From positions 47,892-111,891 of the forward strand of contig NZ_QJSW01000017.1 in assembly GCF_003217495.1 (NCBI RefSeq): a DNA stretch of 64,000 nt, in the 5' to 3' direction. The position numbers and the translations under genes are program-made. The notes below the pieces were generated by a model. That model was given only the letters and a program-made list of their open reading frames with translations, had not been told where the DNA came from and made no database searches. Of this stretch, positions 24,861 through 33,692 are shown in pieces (position 1 is the stretch's first letter; every line of letters begins with the position of its first letter). The stretch comes from Paenibacillus barcinonensis (GTDB lineage: Bacteria > Bacillota > Bacilli > Paenibacillales > Paenibacillaceae).

Positions 24861-25552
24861 CGTGTTCCCTCCTCTTTTCCTACGAGTATTGATCCAAGCC
24901 GCACCCACGTTGCCCCTTCTTCAATGGCTACTTCGAAATCGTTTGACATGCCCATCGACAGCTCCGTCAGCGGCTGCGCAGTCAATGCTTGTCCATTCAA
25001 ATCGTCTCTCAGCTCACGCAACCCTCGAAATACAGGGCGTGTCATCTCCGGATCTTCCTCATGAGGTGCCATCGTCATCAGACCGATGACATTGAGGTTG
25101 TTGAACGATTGGATGTCCTTCAAGAATGAACTTGCCTGTTCAGGCTGCAAGCCATACTTGCTCTCTTCACCCGAAATATTCACCTGCATAAACGTGTTTA
25201 CCTTCATGCCTAGCGCGCCGGCTTTTTTGTCCAGTTCCTTGGCCAGTGACAAACGATCCAGTGAATGTATGTATGCAAATTTGCCAATGACGTCCTTCAC
25301 CTTATTTGTCTGCAAATGACCGATAAAATGCCAGGTGCCCTTCTGCCCCAAAGCTTCCCACTTCGCCTGTGCATCCTGCCAGCGATTCTCTCCAATATGC
25401 TCAAGACCTTGTTCAAGCACAGCCCCTGTCGTTTGCAATGAGACATATTTCGTGACCGCAATCACATTCACATGTTCGGACTGACGGTTGCTACGCTTGC
25501 ACGCATCTTCAATCTTCTGATTAACTTGTTGTATACGCTCCTCCAATGACAC
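24851..25552 (-). CDS. ylmE: YlmE/YggS-family PLP homeostasis protein
   Basis: 233-aa alanine-racemase-fold protein that binds pyridoxal phosphate through the Lys in VIAVTKYV (residue 35). ENRWQDAQAKW, WHFIGHLQTNK, VNISGEESKYGL and ELSMGMSNDFEVAI are conserved family segments. It carries no enzymatic activity of note and buffers PLP and amino/keto-acid pools. GTG start with GAGGTG seven bases upstream, located inside the end of pgeF's transcript. Confidence 0.93.
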   Translation of the reverse strand: MSLEERIQQVNQKIEDACKRSNRQSEHVNVIAVTKYVSLQTTGAVLEQGLEHIGENRWQDAQAKWEALGQKGTWHFIGHLQTNKVKDVIGKFAYIHSLDRLSLAKELDKKAGALGMKVNTFMQVNISGEESKYGLQPEQASSFLKDIQSFNNLNVIGLMTMAPHEEDPEMTRPVFRGLRELRDDLNGQALTAQPLTELSMGMSNDFEVAIEEGATWVRLGSILVGKEEGTRWA

Positions 25553-25558
25553 AGAGGG

Positions 25559-26458
25559 TCACCTCTCTTCCAGCCCAATCCAGCTTGCCATTCTCCCTGT
25601 CGTTCCGTTCTCCTTACGATAAGAGAAAAAAAGCTCAGGATGGCAACTTGTACACCATGTTGTACATTCGATATGATCCGGCAATATTCCTGCTTTCATC
25701 ATAATGTGTCGATTACATTCTTTCAAGTTTAACATCGTTTTACCGTCTGCGGCAGGGGTATATATGCTTTCGGCCACAGAACGCTCGTATTCATCATTAC
25801 CCAGAGGCTCATCGAGCCAAACCCGAACATGCTGCATCACAGCCTCATCTACCTCATAACAACATTTCCCGATAGATGGGCCAATAGCCGCCCGGATGTC
25901 GTCTCTCCGGCTTCCATACTCGCGTTCCATCGTTTCCACCATAGAGACAGCGATACCCGCTACCGTGCCTTTCCATCCGGCATGTGCAAGGCCTACAGCC
26001 TGTTTCACAGGGTCATAGAAATATAGAGGCACACAGTCAGCGTAAAAGGAAGTCAGCAGTACACCAGGCACGTTGGTTACCAGTCCATCTGTATCCTGCA
26101 AGGACGATTGACGATCCATCAGCCCTCTGCCCCGGTCTGCATCTGTAATGACAGCCACATGCTTCCCATGCACCTGTTCACCGCAGGTCCAGGCTTCCAA
26201 AGGAAAAGCAAGTTTATTCGTAACAAGGCGGCGATTGCTTAGTACCGCTTCAGCATCATCCCCGACATGATACGCACAATTGAGCGAAGCGTAAGGCTTC
26301 TGACCAACGCCTCCATGTCTGGTTGTAAAGCCGGCCGTCAACCGTTTAAACGATTGCTGCCAAGGTTTAATGTATAACAGCAGCGGATCTTGATCATCAC
26401 GATACGTTTGCTCAGCGGTTTCCTTCATTACATCTTTGTCCAATACAAATGGTTCCAT
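25559..26458 (-). CDS. pgeF: YlmD/PgeF-family protein (peptidoglycan editing / purine nucleoside phosphorylase)
   Basis: 299-aa member of the DUF152/YfiH family. Metal- and substrate-binding motifs are visible: GEQVHG, FYADCVPLYFYD, HAGWKGTVAGI and IGPSIGKCCYEV. Members act on purine nucleosides and in E. coli correct mis-incorporation of Ser into peptidoglycan precursors; which activity dominates here is unknown. ATG preceded by GTGAGGTGAGAGA. The product is slightly longer than E. coli YfiH owing to an N-terminal extension of about 30 residues. Confidence 0.92.
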   Translation of the reverse strand: MEPFVLDKDVMKETAEQTYRDDQDPLLLYIKPWQQSFKRLTAGFTTRHGGVGQKPYASLNCAYHVGDDAEAVLSNRRLVTNKLAFPLEAWTCGEQVHGKHVAVITDADRGRGLMDRQSSLQDTDGLVTNVPGVLLTSFYADCVPLYFYDPVKQAVGLAHAGWKGTVAGIAVSMVETMEREYGSRRDDIRAAIGPSIGKCCYEVDEAVMQHVRVWLDEPLGNDEYERSVAESIYTPAADGKTMLNLKECNRHIMMKAGILPDHIECTTWCTSCHPELFFSYRKENGTTGRMASWIGLEER

Positions 26459-26517
26459 TCTCTCACCTCACAACTTCCAGTGTACCAAATAAAGCAGAGT
26501 TCTGTCTCTCTTATCGT

Positions 26518-26910
26518 TTATATCGTTCTACGCTGACTGCGATTCAAGCGTTCCAGCCGATCTGCTCGGTCGGTGCGGCTCTGCTGCTGCTCATCGTAAA
26601 GCCGAGCTTCCCGCTCACGCTCGTCATAGGTCTGTTCTTTGACCTCATCCATTTTCACAAGAATGACGTCCGAACCAATTTTCACAATGTTTCTCCAAGG
26701 AATGATGAGATCCGTTCCCCCGCCAAACAGCCCCATAAAACGACTGTAACCCGGTACTACAATGGCCTCAATTCTGCCCTGCTGCAGGTCGAGCTCCAGA
26801 TCGCTAATCTGTCCAAGTCGTTTGCCATCCGTGATATTAATAACATCCTTCGTTTGAAAATCGGAGATTTTCATACCTCGCGAAGCCGGTTCATTTGTAT
26901 TCACTCTCAT
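26518..26910 (-). CDS. ylmC: YlmC/YmxH-family PRC-barrel protein
   Basis: 130-aa protein; the core (MKISDFQTKDVINITDGKRL, QISDLELDLQQGRIEAIVVP, DLIIPWRNIVKIGSDVILVK) matches the YlmC/YmxH sporulation-associated PRC-barrel family. The C-terminus is a charged tail rich in Arg, Asp and Gln that Bacillus homologues lack. The start is uncertain: homologues begin at the internal MKISDFQ, but only the upstream ATG (26910) has purine-rich sequence (AGGGGGCGGAAGGA) nearby. Located between sigG and pgeF. Confidence 0.85.
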   Translation of the reverse strand: MRVNTNEPASRGMKISDFQTKDVINITDGKRLGQISDLELDLQQGRIEAIVVPGYSRFMGLFGGGTDLIIPWRNIVKIGSDVILVKMDEVKEQTYDEREREARLYDEQQQSRTDRADRLERLNRSQRRTI

Positions 26911-27066
26911 TCCTTCCGCCCCCTGTTAAGACTCGTCTCCCGCTCTGCATCCTTCTGTATTAAATATATGTCCTTTAGGCGAAAAATGTCCCTTTTTTTG
27001 CTTGCATGCTCCAAAAGCATGAACGAGAGAGCAGCTTTAACTGAAGATAGTATTCTTCCTATGCAC

Positions 27067-27110
27067 AAAAAAAGAGCGATCAATGGAGTTGTGATCCGAT
27101 CAATCGCCCT
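27067..27110 (-). terminator. Terminator of sigG
   Basis: On the minus strand AGGGCGAT and ATCGCTC pair, with an inner GATC/GATC contact, followed by TTTTTTTG (27073-27067). It lies about 25 bp past the sigG stop. Confidence 0.85.
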
Positions 27111-27135
27111 TTTACATTTTTTTCACATGATTAGA

Positions 27136-27918
27136 CTACGACTTCACATGTTTCTGCATCTGTTGTATCGCTGATTTTTCAAGACGTGAAACCTGCGCCT
27201 GCGATATTCCGATTTCATCTGCCACTTCCATTTGGGTTTTCCCTTCAAAAAAGCGCATCGACAAAATCATCTTTTCCCGCTGGCCAAGTCGGTGCATCGC
27301 TTCGCGTAAAGCAATTTCTTCGATCCAGGACACATCTTTGTTCTTGTCATCACTGATCTGATCCATGACATAGATCGGGTCCCCACCGTCGTGGTAGATC
27401 GGTTCAAACAGGGATACCGGGTCCTGAATCGCATCGAGTGCAAAAACAACATCTTCCTTCGGCACATTGAGCGCCTCGGAAATTTCAAATATCGTCGGTT
27501 CGCGTGAATTTTTATTGGTCAGGCTGTCTCGAACCTGAAGTGCCTTATAGGCAATGTCCCGTAAAGACCGGGATACTCGAATCGGGTTATTGTCACGCAG
27601 ATATCTGCGAATTTCACCGATAATCATCGGTACCGCATAGGTTGAAAATTTGACATTCTGGGATAAATCAAAATTATCAATGGCTTTCATCAGGCCGATG
27701 CAGCCGACCTGGAACAGATCATCGACAAACTCCCCCCGATTGTTAAAACGCTGAATGACACTGAGTACCAGACGCAGGTTACCATTCACCAATTTCTCTC
27801 TCGCTGAGCGATCATGGTGCTGTTGAAGGGAATGAAACAATTCCCTCATTTCAATATTGGTGAGAACAGGCAATTTTGCGGTGTCCACCCCACAAATCTC
27901 GACTTTGTTTCGGGTCAT
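27136..27918 (-). CDS. sigG: Sporulation sigma factor SigG (forespore)
   Basis: 260-aa sigma-70 family factor active in the forespore after engulfment. The sequence begins MTRNKVEICGVDTAKLPVLT, as in Bacillus SigG, with region 2 (NLRLVLSVIQRFNNRGEFVD, DLFQVGCIGLMKAIDNFDLS), region 3 and the region 4 helix-turn-helix (MEVADEIGISQAQVSRLEKS). It lies 111 bp downstream of sigE, as in Bacillus, where readthrough from spoIIG and its own sigF/sigG promoter drive it; I could not identify that promoter confidently here. Confidence 0.97.
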   Translation of the reverse strand: MTRNKVEICGVDTAKLPVLTNIEMRELFHSLQQHHDRSAREKLVNGNLRLVLSVIQRFNNRGEFVDDLFQVGCIGLMKAIDNFDLSQNVKFSTYAVPMIIGEIRRYLRDNNPIRVSRSLRDIAYKALQVRDSLTNKNSREPTIFEISEALNVPKEDVVFALDAIQDPVSLFEPIYHDGGDPIYVMDQISDDKNKDVSWIEEIALREAMHRLGQREKMILSMRFFEGKTQMEVADEIGISQAQVSRLEKSAIQQMQKHVKS

Positions 27919-28029
27919 CGTGATTTACCTCCCAAGGAGAAACATTAATGTACATTATCTCCGAGGCAGGCTTTTTTATTCGTAGTTGGCACCCTTGCCA
28001 GTAATACCCATTCTTCTTTTTTAACCGGA

Positions 28030-28752
28030 TTAGACCATTTTGTTAAACTCTTTGCGAAGCCTTTTTATGATTCTTTTTTCCAAACGAGAGATATAGGATT
28101 GGGAGATTCCCAGCAGATCAGCTACATCCTTTTGTGTCTTTTCTTCCCCATCCGTCAGGCCAAAACGAAGCTCCATAATCATTCGCTCGCGATCCGTAAG
28201 CTTCTCCAGTGCCTTGTGCAGCAGCTTGCGATCTACCTGCTCTTCGATATTTCGATAGATTGTATCGTTCTCGGTACCGAGCACATCGGATAATAAAAGT
28301 TCATTTCCATCCCAATCAATATTCAGTGGTTCGTCAAAAGAAACCTCGGTACGAATTTTGCTGTTACGCCGCAAGTACATCAATATTTCATTTTCGATAC
28401 AACGCGAAGCATAAGTAGCGAGCTTGATTTTCTTTTCCGGATCAAATGTATTTACGGCTTTGATTAAGCCAATCGCACCGATAGACACCAGGTCCTCGAT
28501 GTTGATGCCTGTATTTTCGAACTTGCGTGCGATGTACACCACCAGACGCAGATTACGCTCAATCAGCATGGCACGAATAGCCGCATCTCCAGACGATAGC
28601 TTCTGTAGCAGATACTCCTCTTCTTCCCTTGTCAGTGGAGGCGGGAGTGCTTCACTCCCCCCGATGTAATAAATCTCCTCACTCTTCAGCCCAAACAGGA
28701 ATAACAAGCGGTAATAATTCAGTTGAGCAGCCAGTTTCCATTTCACAAGCAT
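28030..28752 (-). CDS. sigE: Sporulation sigma factor SigE precursor (mother cell)
   Basis: 240-aa pro-sigma-E. The N-terminal pro-sequence (MLVKWKLAAQLNYYRLLFLF) is hydrophobic and is removed by SpoIIGA, encoded just upstream; region 2 (NLRLVVYIARKFENTGINIE, DLVSIGAIGLIKAVNTFDPE) and region 4 (DVADLLGISQSYISRLEKRI) are clear. It starts 11 bp after spoIIGA, forming the spoIIG operon. Confidence 0.98.
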   Translation of the reverse strand: MLVKWKLAAQLNYYRLLFLFGLKSEEIYYIGGSEALPPPLTREEEEYLLQKLSSGDAAIRAMLIERNLRLVVYIARKFENTGINIEDLVSIGAIGLIKAVNTFDPEKKIKLATYASRCIENEILMYLRRNSKIRTEVSFDEPLNIDWDGNELLLSDVLGTENDTIYRNIEEQVDRKLLHKALEKLTDRERMIMELRFGLTDGEEKTQKDVADLLGISQSYISRLEKRIIKRLRKEFNKMV

Positions 28753-28763
28753 GTCGGTTCCTC

Positions 28764-29750
28764 CTATACCACATTCAGCGGCTTTTCTGTAGCTTCCGCG
28801 GATTGAGCCGTAGACTGCGCAGAAGCAGCTTCTTGCACAAGTTCAGGATGAATCACGGCCTGATATTTTCCATCGGACGACAAAACGCCTCCATCCAGTC
28901 CAATCAACACCTTGGTTGTCTCATAAGGCGTTTCCTCCATCGTCACTCTTACCCGGTCCGGCTTGATGGCCAACATAAAGGCTGTGCCTTTGTTAATCCC
29001 ACGATAGGGAACCAGCCGCAGTCGGTCCTGCCACTTAAAATGCTCCTGCTCCTGATCCAGCTCCATAATGAGCTGATCCGGAGAATCCTGCTTCAGTCTG
29101 TGCTTCCAGGACTCAGGCAGCCACTCCTGCCACAACGAAGCCTCCATGACCATCACCGGCATCCGTGATAAAGGGTCCGTAAGCTGATTGCCCGTATCCA
29201 GAAGGCCTGTACAAGACACAACCATCTCATCAATGCAGACCTCCACCTTACCCAAATATGTGGACAACCGATCTGTTTTTCGTTTGGCACTCTGCACAAT
29301 TTTGAATAATAAAAGGACCACGAAGAATACAATGAATGTGAACCAGAACGCAATCTTCAGATCAAATGACATGCCACCCGAGGCTGTAAACCAGATGCCA
29401 TTAAACAGCTCTCCCGAGCTTTGCAGCATGTAATGCACACCCAGAATACCTCCGGCCGCGACAAAATTGATGACGTAGAATGTGCCCAGTGTTCGTGTAA
29501 AAGCCTGCAGCCCTTTATATCCAAACGCAATACTTAACATAACGAGAGAAAAACCAAACTTGATAAGAAATGTGAACATAAAATCAAACTGCGGTACAAA
29601 CATCATCACCACGTACAACGCGCCAACGATGGCCGATAACAGCCATCTCCACCAGACCAGCTTCGTTTGGCGCATCCAGGCGGTCAGCCCAATGAGCGCT
29701 CCATCAATGATAAGATTGGTCAAAAAGATCAAATCGACATACACAACCAC
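28764..29750 (-). CDS. spoIIGA: SpoIIGA, pro-sigma-E processing aspartic protease
   Basis: Membrane-bound aspartic peptidase that cleaves pro-sigma-E when signalled by SpoIIR. Five membrane segments fill the N-terminal half; the C-terminal domain carries the active-site motif GLLDTGNQLTDP, typical of this family, and ends in a variable Ala/Ser/Gln-rich tail. The frame opens at 29786, but the GTG at 29750 has GCAGGTGAAGAGC directly upstream and gives the family-like start VVVYVDLIFLTN; the protein is then 328 aa. Confidence 0.94.
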   Translation of the reverse strand: MVVYVDLIFLTNLIIDGALIGLTAWMRQTKLVWWRWLLSAIVGALYVVMMFVPQFDFMFTFLIKFGFSLVMLSIAFGYKGLQAFTRTLGTFYVINFVAAGGILGVHYMLQSSGELFNGIWFTASGGMSFDLKIAFWFTFIVFFVVLLLFKIVQSAKRKTDRLSTYLGKVEVCIDEMVVSCTGLLDTGNQLTDPLSRMPVMVMEASLWQEWLPESWKHRLKQDSPDQLIMELDQEQEHFKWQDRLRLVPYRGINKGTAFMLAIKPDRVRVTMEETPYETTKVLIGLDGGVLSSDGKYQAVIHPELVQEAASAQSTAQSAEATEKPLNVV

Positions 29751-29844
29751 GCTCTTCACCTGCCTGCATCGAACATACCGAAACAAATGATTGCAACGAT
29801 CTTAGATGTTTTATTCATCTCGATATTTCATGAGCATATTCACA

Positions 29845-29877
29845 AGTATACGGAGCCTCCTGTTCAAAGTCTGTCTA
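29845..29877 (-). promoter_or_regulatory. Putative spoIIG promoter with long spacer
   Basis: Minus strand TAGACA (29877-29872), a 21-bp spacer and TATACT (29850-29845), about 95 bp upstream of the spoIIGA GTG. The Bacillus subtilis spoIIG promoter is known for an over-long spacer (22 bp) that needs Spo0A~P. An 8-of-9 match to the 0A box lies upstream at 29904-29912. Confidence 0.55.
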
Positions 29878-29903
29878 AATGTGGGAGCTTGTTTCCAACT
29901 TTT

Positions 29904-29912
29904 TTTGTCGGA
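29904..29912 (+). promoter_or_regulatory. Putative Spo0A box upstream of spoIIGA
   Basis: TTTGTCGGA on the plus strand matches the 0A-box consensus TTTGTCRAA at eight of nine positions. It is centred about 70 bp upstream of the expected spoIIG start. Two further TTGTTCA-like half matches lie at 29929-29952. Confidence 0.5.
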
Positions 29913-29977
29913 ATGCGCAGACCCGAGTTGTTCAGAATTTGTTCATCCCTGTATGTTAGGCTATATTAGAAAACAGC

Positions 29978-30013
29978 AAAAAACCCGGCTGCTTTAGAAG
30001 CAGTACCGGGTTT
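29978..30013 (-). terminator. Terminator of ftsZ
   Basis: Minus strand AACCCGG and CCGGGTT pair (30012-29982), with an inner CTGCTT/GCAG stem, followed by TTTTTT. It lies 20 bp past the ftsZ stop and separates ftsAZ from spoIIG. Confidence 0.9.
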
Positions 30014-30032
30014 CCAGATAAAGATCAATGCA

Positions 30033-31142
30033 TTATTCGTTATTGTTGTTGCGGGAACGATTACGTAAAAATGTCGGAATGTCCAACTGATCATTGCTCG
30101 GCTGATTTCCAAATGGACGAAGATTTGGCGAACGGGTCTCCGATGTTTCTGTTGCCGCAGCAGGCTTACGCACCGGTGGAGCCGCTGGTTTATCCTCAAA
30201 TCCAGTAGCGATTACCGTAACCTTAATCTCTTCTTTCAGGTTTTCGTCAATAATCGCACCAAAGATCATGTTCACTTCCGGATCGGAAGCCGCAGTGACA
30301 ATCTCTGCTGCTTCATTGACTTCGTACAGGGAAAGATTGATGCCGCCCGTAATGTTCATGATGACACCACGTGCACCCTCAATTGAAGTTTCAAGCAATG
30401 GGCTCATGATAGCCTTGCGTGCAGCTTCAGCAGCACGGTTTTCCCCAGTTGCTTCACCGATCCCCATGAGGGCCGATCCACGTTCTGTCATGATCGTTTT
30501 GACGTCTGCGAAGTCAAGGTTGATCAAGCCAGGAACTTTGATCAGGTCGGAGATACCCTGAACGGCTTGACGGAGAACGTTGTCCACTTGAAGGAAAGCT
30601 TCAAGCATTGGTGTTTTCTTGTCAACAATTTCAAGCAAACGATCATTCGGAATAACAATCAGCGTATCTACTTTTTCCTTAAGCGCTTCAATGCCTTGCT
30701 CAGCATGTCTGGAACGCTTCGGTCCTTCAAACGTAAATGGTCGGGTTACTACACCTACTGTAAGAGCTCCACATTCTTTCGCAATCTCAGCGATGACTGG
30801 AGCCGCACCTGTTCCTGTTCCCCCGCCCATTCCGGCAGTGACAAACACCATGTCGGCACCCTTCAAGGTATTCATCATCAGATCACGGGATTCTTCAGCC
30901 GCTTTTTTACCCACTTCAGGGTTGGCACCGGCACCGAGACCACGTGTCAACTTATCACCAATCTGCAATTTATGTTCGGATTTCGCCAAGTGTAATGCCT
31001 GCGCATCCGTATTTGCCGTAATGAATTCTACACCCTGTACACCATTTTCAATCATTCGGTTGACAGCGTTGCTTCCGCCACCGCCTACCCCGATTACTTT
31101 AATCTGAGCCAAGCTCTCCATCTCAAAATCAAATTCCAACAT
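30033..31142 (-). CDS. ftsZ: FtsZ, tubulin-like division GTPase
   Basis: 369-aa GTPase that polymerises into the Z-ring. The tubulin signature GGGTGTGAAP lies in AGMGGGTGTGAAPVIAEIA; the T7 loop NLDFADVKTIM carries the catalytic Asp; NMIFGAIIDENL is typical. A Pro/Thr-rich linker precedes the conserved C-terminal peptide DIPTFLRNRSR, which binds FtsA, SepF and EzrA, and a basic NNNNE end. The longest frame starts 7 codons upstream, but GGGGGAG lies ten bases before the ATG at 31142. It follows ftsA by 149 bp. Confidence 0.98.
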   Translation of the reverse strand: MLEFDFEMESLAQIKVIGVGGGGSNAVNRMIENGVQGVEFITANTDAQALHLAKSEHKLQIGDKLTRGLGAGANPEVGKKAAEESRDLMMNTLKGADMVFVTAGMGGGTGTGAAPVIAEIAKECGALTVGVVTRPFTFEGPKRSRHAEQGIEALKEKVDTLIVIPNDRLLEIVDKKTPMLEAFLQVDNVLRQAVQGISDLIKVPGLINLDFADVKTIMTERGSALMGIGEATGENRAAEAARKAIMSPLLETSIEGARGVIMNITGGINLSLYEVNEAAEIVTAASDPEVNMIFGAIIDENLKEEIKVTVIATGFEDKPAAPPVRKPAAATETSETRSPNLRPFGNQPSNDQLDIPTFLRNRSRNNNNE

Positions 31143-31291
31143 ATTATTCCATCTCCCCCTCAATGTGCATGAATGGCCCGTCCAATTTTGACTTGAACCG
31201 AATCAATTTCATATATCGACGAACGAAAGCGTTTATTTTAGTACCAGCGCATTCAGACGGCTTCAAGAATGTATGAAATGGATCCAACCTG

Positions 31292-32569
31292 TTATATAAA
31301 TTCACTGAACATATTCTTCAGTCTTTCGAACAGACCGGGTTTTTGTTCCGATTCCTGTGCCGTATTCGGCTTAGGACGGTTCGTCGGTTTTTTGTTATTA
31401 GTGTTATTGTTGTTACCACCACTGCTGCTCGAGGGCCTGATACGCAAACCACGAATAACATTGTGCAAAATACCAACACCACTGGTAAATCCAGGATCAC
31501 GCACACCAATGTAATCCGGAACGGCAACCCGCACCGATGCAGCAAGCTCATGCTGTGCTACTTGCAGTACACCCGGCATGGATACCGTGCCGCCCGTAAG
31601 TATATAACCTCCAGGCAGTTCATTGTAACCAAGGCGCTTCACTTCTTGACCAATCATCTGAAAGATCTCCTGAACCCTTGGTTCAATAATAGCTGCCAGA
31701 TCCTCTTGTGAAAACTCCTTGTCTACATTGCTACCGATGCGAGTAACCTTAAACATCACATCTGCAGCAGCATCATCAAGCCAGGCGCAGCCGTATTTCA
31801 ACTTTACTTTCTCTGCCTGATCCGTCAGAGTGCGTAAACCATAAGCAATATCATTGGTTACAAATTCACCGCCAATTGGCAAAGTTGACGTTGCAACCAA
31901 GCTGTTTTCTTCAAAGATTGCGATGGTTGTTGCCCCAGCCCCAATATCGACGAGTACAGAGCCCATCGTTTTCTCATCCTTGGACAGAGCCAGTTGGCCC
32001 GCCCCCAGTGACATAAGAACGAGATCACTCACTTTTAATCCCGCTTTTTCCACACAGCGCAAAAGATTATGTATCGCAGTTTTTGCACCGGTAATGATGG
32101 TCGCTTCAACCTCCAGACGAACACCGATCATCCCCCGTGGGTCTTGTATGCCCTCCAAGCCGTCAACCACATACTGCTTGGCGACAACATCGATAATTTC
32201 CCGTTCCGGCGGAACCGCAATGACCTCGGCTGCTTTCAACACCCGTTCCATGTCTTCTTCTCCGATCTCACGATCCTCGTTCGATACTGCCACCACACCG
32301 TGACTGCTCATCAGTCCGATATGATTCCCTGAGATTCCAACATATACTTCGGATATTTGAATACCAACCATACGCTCAGCATGATCCACTGCATTGCGGA
32401 TCGACTGCACCGTCTGATCGATATCTACGATTACACCTTTGCGAATTCCTTCCGAGTCGGCAGATCCAACTCCAATAATATTAAAGGTTCCATTATTAAT
32501 TTCCCCAATAATAGCGCGAATTTTGGATGTACCGATGTCCAAACTAACAATGATGTCATTGTTGCTCAA
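31292..32569 (-). CDS. ftsA: FtsA, actin-like Z-ring anchor
   Basis: 425-aa actin-family ATPase. It starts LSNNDIIVSLDIGTSKIRA with phosphate-1 motif; VLVDIGAGATTIAIF is phosphate-2, and YILTGGTVSMPGVLQ the adenosine motif. The C-terminal membrane-targeting helix (GLFERLKNMFSEFI) follows an Asn/Lys/Pro-rich linker. The start is a TTG at 32569, placed eight bases after AGGAGGTG; the longer frame to 32620 reads through the ribosome site. A sigma-H-like promoter is found 60-90 bp upstream. Confidence 0.95.
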   Translation of the reverse strand: MSNNDIIVSLDIGTSKIRAIIGEINNGTFNIIGVGSADSEGIRKGVIVDIDQTVQSIRNAVDHAERMVGIQISEVYVGISGNHIGLMSSHGVVAVSNEDREIGEEDMERVLKAAEVIAVPPEREIIDVVAKQYVVDGLEGIQDPRGMIGVRLEVEATIITGAKTAIHNLLRCVEKAGLKVSDLVLMSLGAGQLALSKDEKTMGSVLVDIGAGATTIAIFEENSLVATSTLPIGGEFVTNDIAYGLRTLTDQAEKVKLKYGCAWLDDAAADVMFKVTRIGSNVDKEFSQEDLAAIIEPRVQEIFQMIGQEVKRLGYNELPGGYILTGGTVSMPGVLQVAQHELAASVRVAVPDYIGVRDPGFTSGVGILHNVIRGLRIRPSSSSGGNNNNTNNKKPTNRPKPNTAQESEQKPGLFERLKNMFSEFI

Positions 32570-32630
32570 GTCTGTGGCACCTCCTGACTTCAATAGTAAA
32601 TTACGTTCGGGTTCAAACACTCATTAAAAC

Positions 32631-32659
32631 ATATTCAACACACTTTAAACTTTCCCTCT
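32631..32659 (-). promoter_or_regulatory. Putative sigma-H promoter of ftsA-ftsZ
   Basis: Minus strand AGAGGGAAA (32659-32651), then GTTGAATAT (32639-32631). The sigma-H consensus is RNAGGAWWW, 11-12 bp, RNNGAATWW; here there is one mismatch (AGGG for AGGA) and the spacer is 11. In Bacillus subtilis one of the ftsAZ promoters is sigma-H dependent. Confidence 0.45.
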
Positions 32660-32808
32660 TTTTTCTACAATTTTTTTGGATGCCAAGTTCTGGTTGCGTA
32701 ACATAAAACCTTGAAGAAAAAAGAAGGAGGCATTTCAGGTGCCGTAAGCTCAAGTGTACCATTTTTTCTTAAACTCAGAAAGAACAAGTTTCACACCTGA
32801 ATCGGGCC

Positions 32809-32876
32809 CAAAGCCTTATCCCGCCTACGCTTTTGCGTATTCAATAATGCGAGATAAGGGACTGATCAGGGCTTTG
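32809..32876 (-). repeat. Long imperfect stem overlapping the divIB stop
   Basis: CAAAGCC (32809-32815) pairs with GGCTTTG (32870-32876), CTTATC with GATAAG (32815-32820, 32853-32858), and ACGC/GCGT (32827-32830, 32835-32838) with a TTTT loop. It spans the divIB stop codon. No T-run follows, so it is more like an mRNA processing or stability element than a terminator. Confidence 0.6.
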
Positions 32877-33633
32877 TTCCTGGTTCTGTAGTATCCTCTG
32901 TATTATCCGGAATAAACGGCACATACGTATCTGCCTCAAGCATCGTAATTTTGCCTGGCCGTTCCGTTTCAATCACTTGATTCAAATACTCCACTTTGTC
33001 CGTTAACAACGATATTGTTGTAATCACTTCAAACTGTGACTTGGTGTACATTCGAATTTGATCTGGAAATGAAGGCGTTGGATTCGGAATAATCTCAGAA
33101 ATGTCCGTAGTCAGCTCGTTCGGAATTTGAGCAAGTGCCTGACTTAGCTTTGCTTTGAGCGGATCATTCGGCTTCCATTGCGTCAGAATCGGCTTCTCTA
33201 CTGCAACACCAATCGTTGGCGGAACATTCAGGCTTGTCCCACTGGACAGGATGGCTCTCAATGCACCGCTGGAATCAAGTTCATAAGCGACTGTGGGATA
33301 TTCCTGAACCTTGATGTGAATCGTTCCCGGAAATTGCTTGTCTACTGTAACGGTTGAAACAGCCTTAATCGTTTTAAGGCGTTCGATGATCTCAGAAGCA
33401 GTTGTACCAAAAAACTGGTCTCCTTCTTTCAAACCGCTCTTATCGAGTAACTCCGAAGTCGCCGTGTATACATTACCCGTAATTTCAATGGCTGATATGC
33501 GGCTCATCGAAGAACGAAAGAATAATACTGCCAGTAAAACAATAAATAATAATAACAGGATAATTACAACTTTTCGGCTTGTGTTTCTTTTTGGGCGATT
33601 CTCCTTGAGAACCGGAATTTTACTTTTAGGCAT
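32866..33633 (-). CDS. divIB: DivIB/FtsQ division protein
   Basis: 255-aa bitopic membrane protein of the divisome. A short basic cytoplasmic tail (PKSKIPVLKENRPKRNTSRK) precedes one membrane segment (VVIILLLLFIVLLAVLFF), then a POTRA domain (MSRISAIEITGNVYTATSEL) and the beta domain. The second of two adjacent ATG codons is preferred because GGAG lies seven bases upstream; the first would give one more residue. It follows murA after a 59-bp gap. Confidence 0.93.
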   Translation of the reverse strand: MPKSKIPVLKENRPKRNTSRKVVIILLLLFIVLLAVLFFRSSMSRISAIEITGNVYTATSELLDKSGLKEGDQFFGTTASEIIERLKTIKAVSTVTVDKQFPGTIHIKVQEYPTVAYELDSSGALRAILSSGTSLNVPPTIGVAVEKPILTQWKPNDPLKAKLSQALAQIPNELTTDISEIIPNPTPSFPDQIRMYTKSQFEVITTISLLTDKVEYLNQVIETERPGKITMLEADTYVPFIPDNTEDTTEPGTKP

Positions 33634-33692
33634 CATAACGCTCCACAAAGCCTCAGGTCCCCCTCCCTTTCAAGAAGGGGACGCCAAGGACG

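Noticed and set aside
27919..28029. sigF/sigG-type promoter before sigG
   Set aside because: GAATA and CATTAAT segments are present but do not fit the consensus and spacing well enough to be listed.
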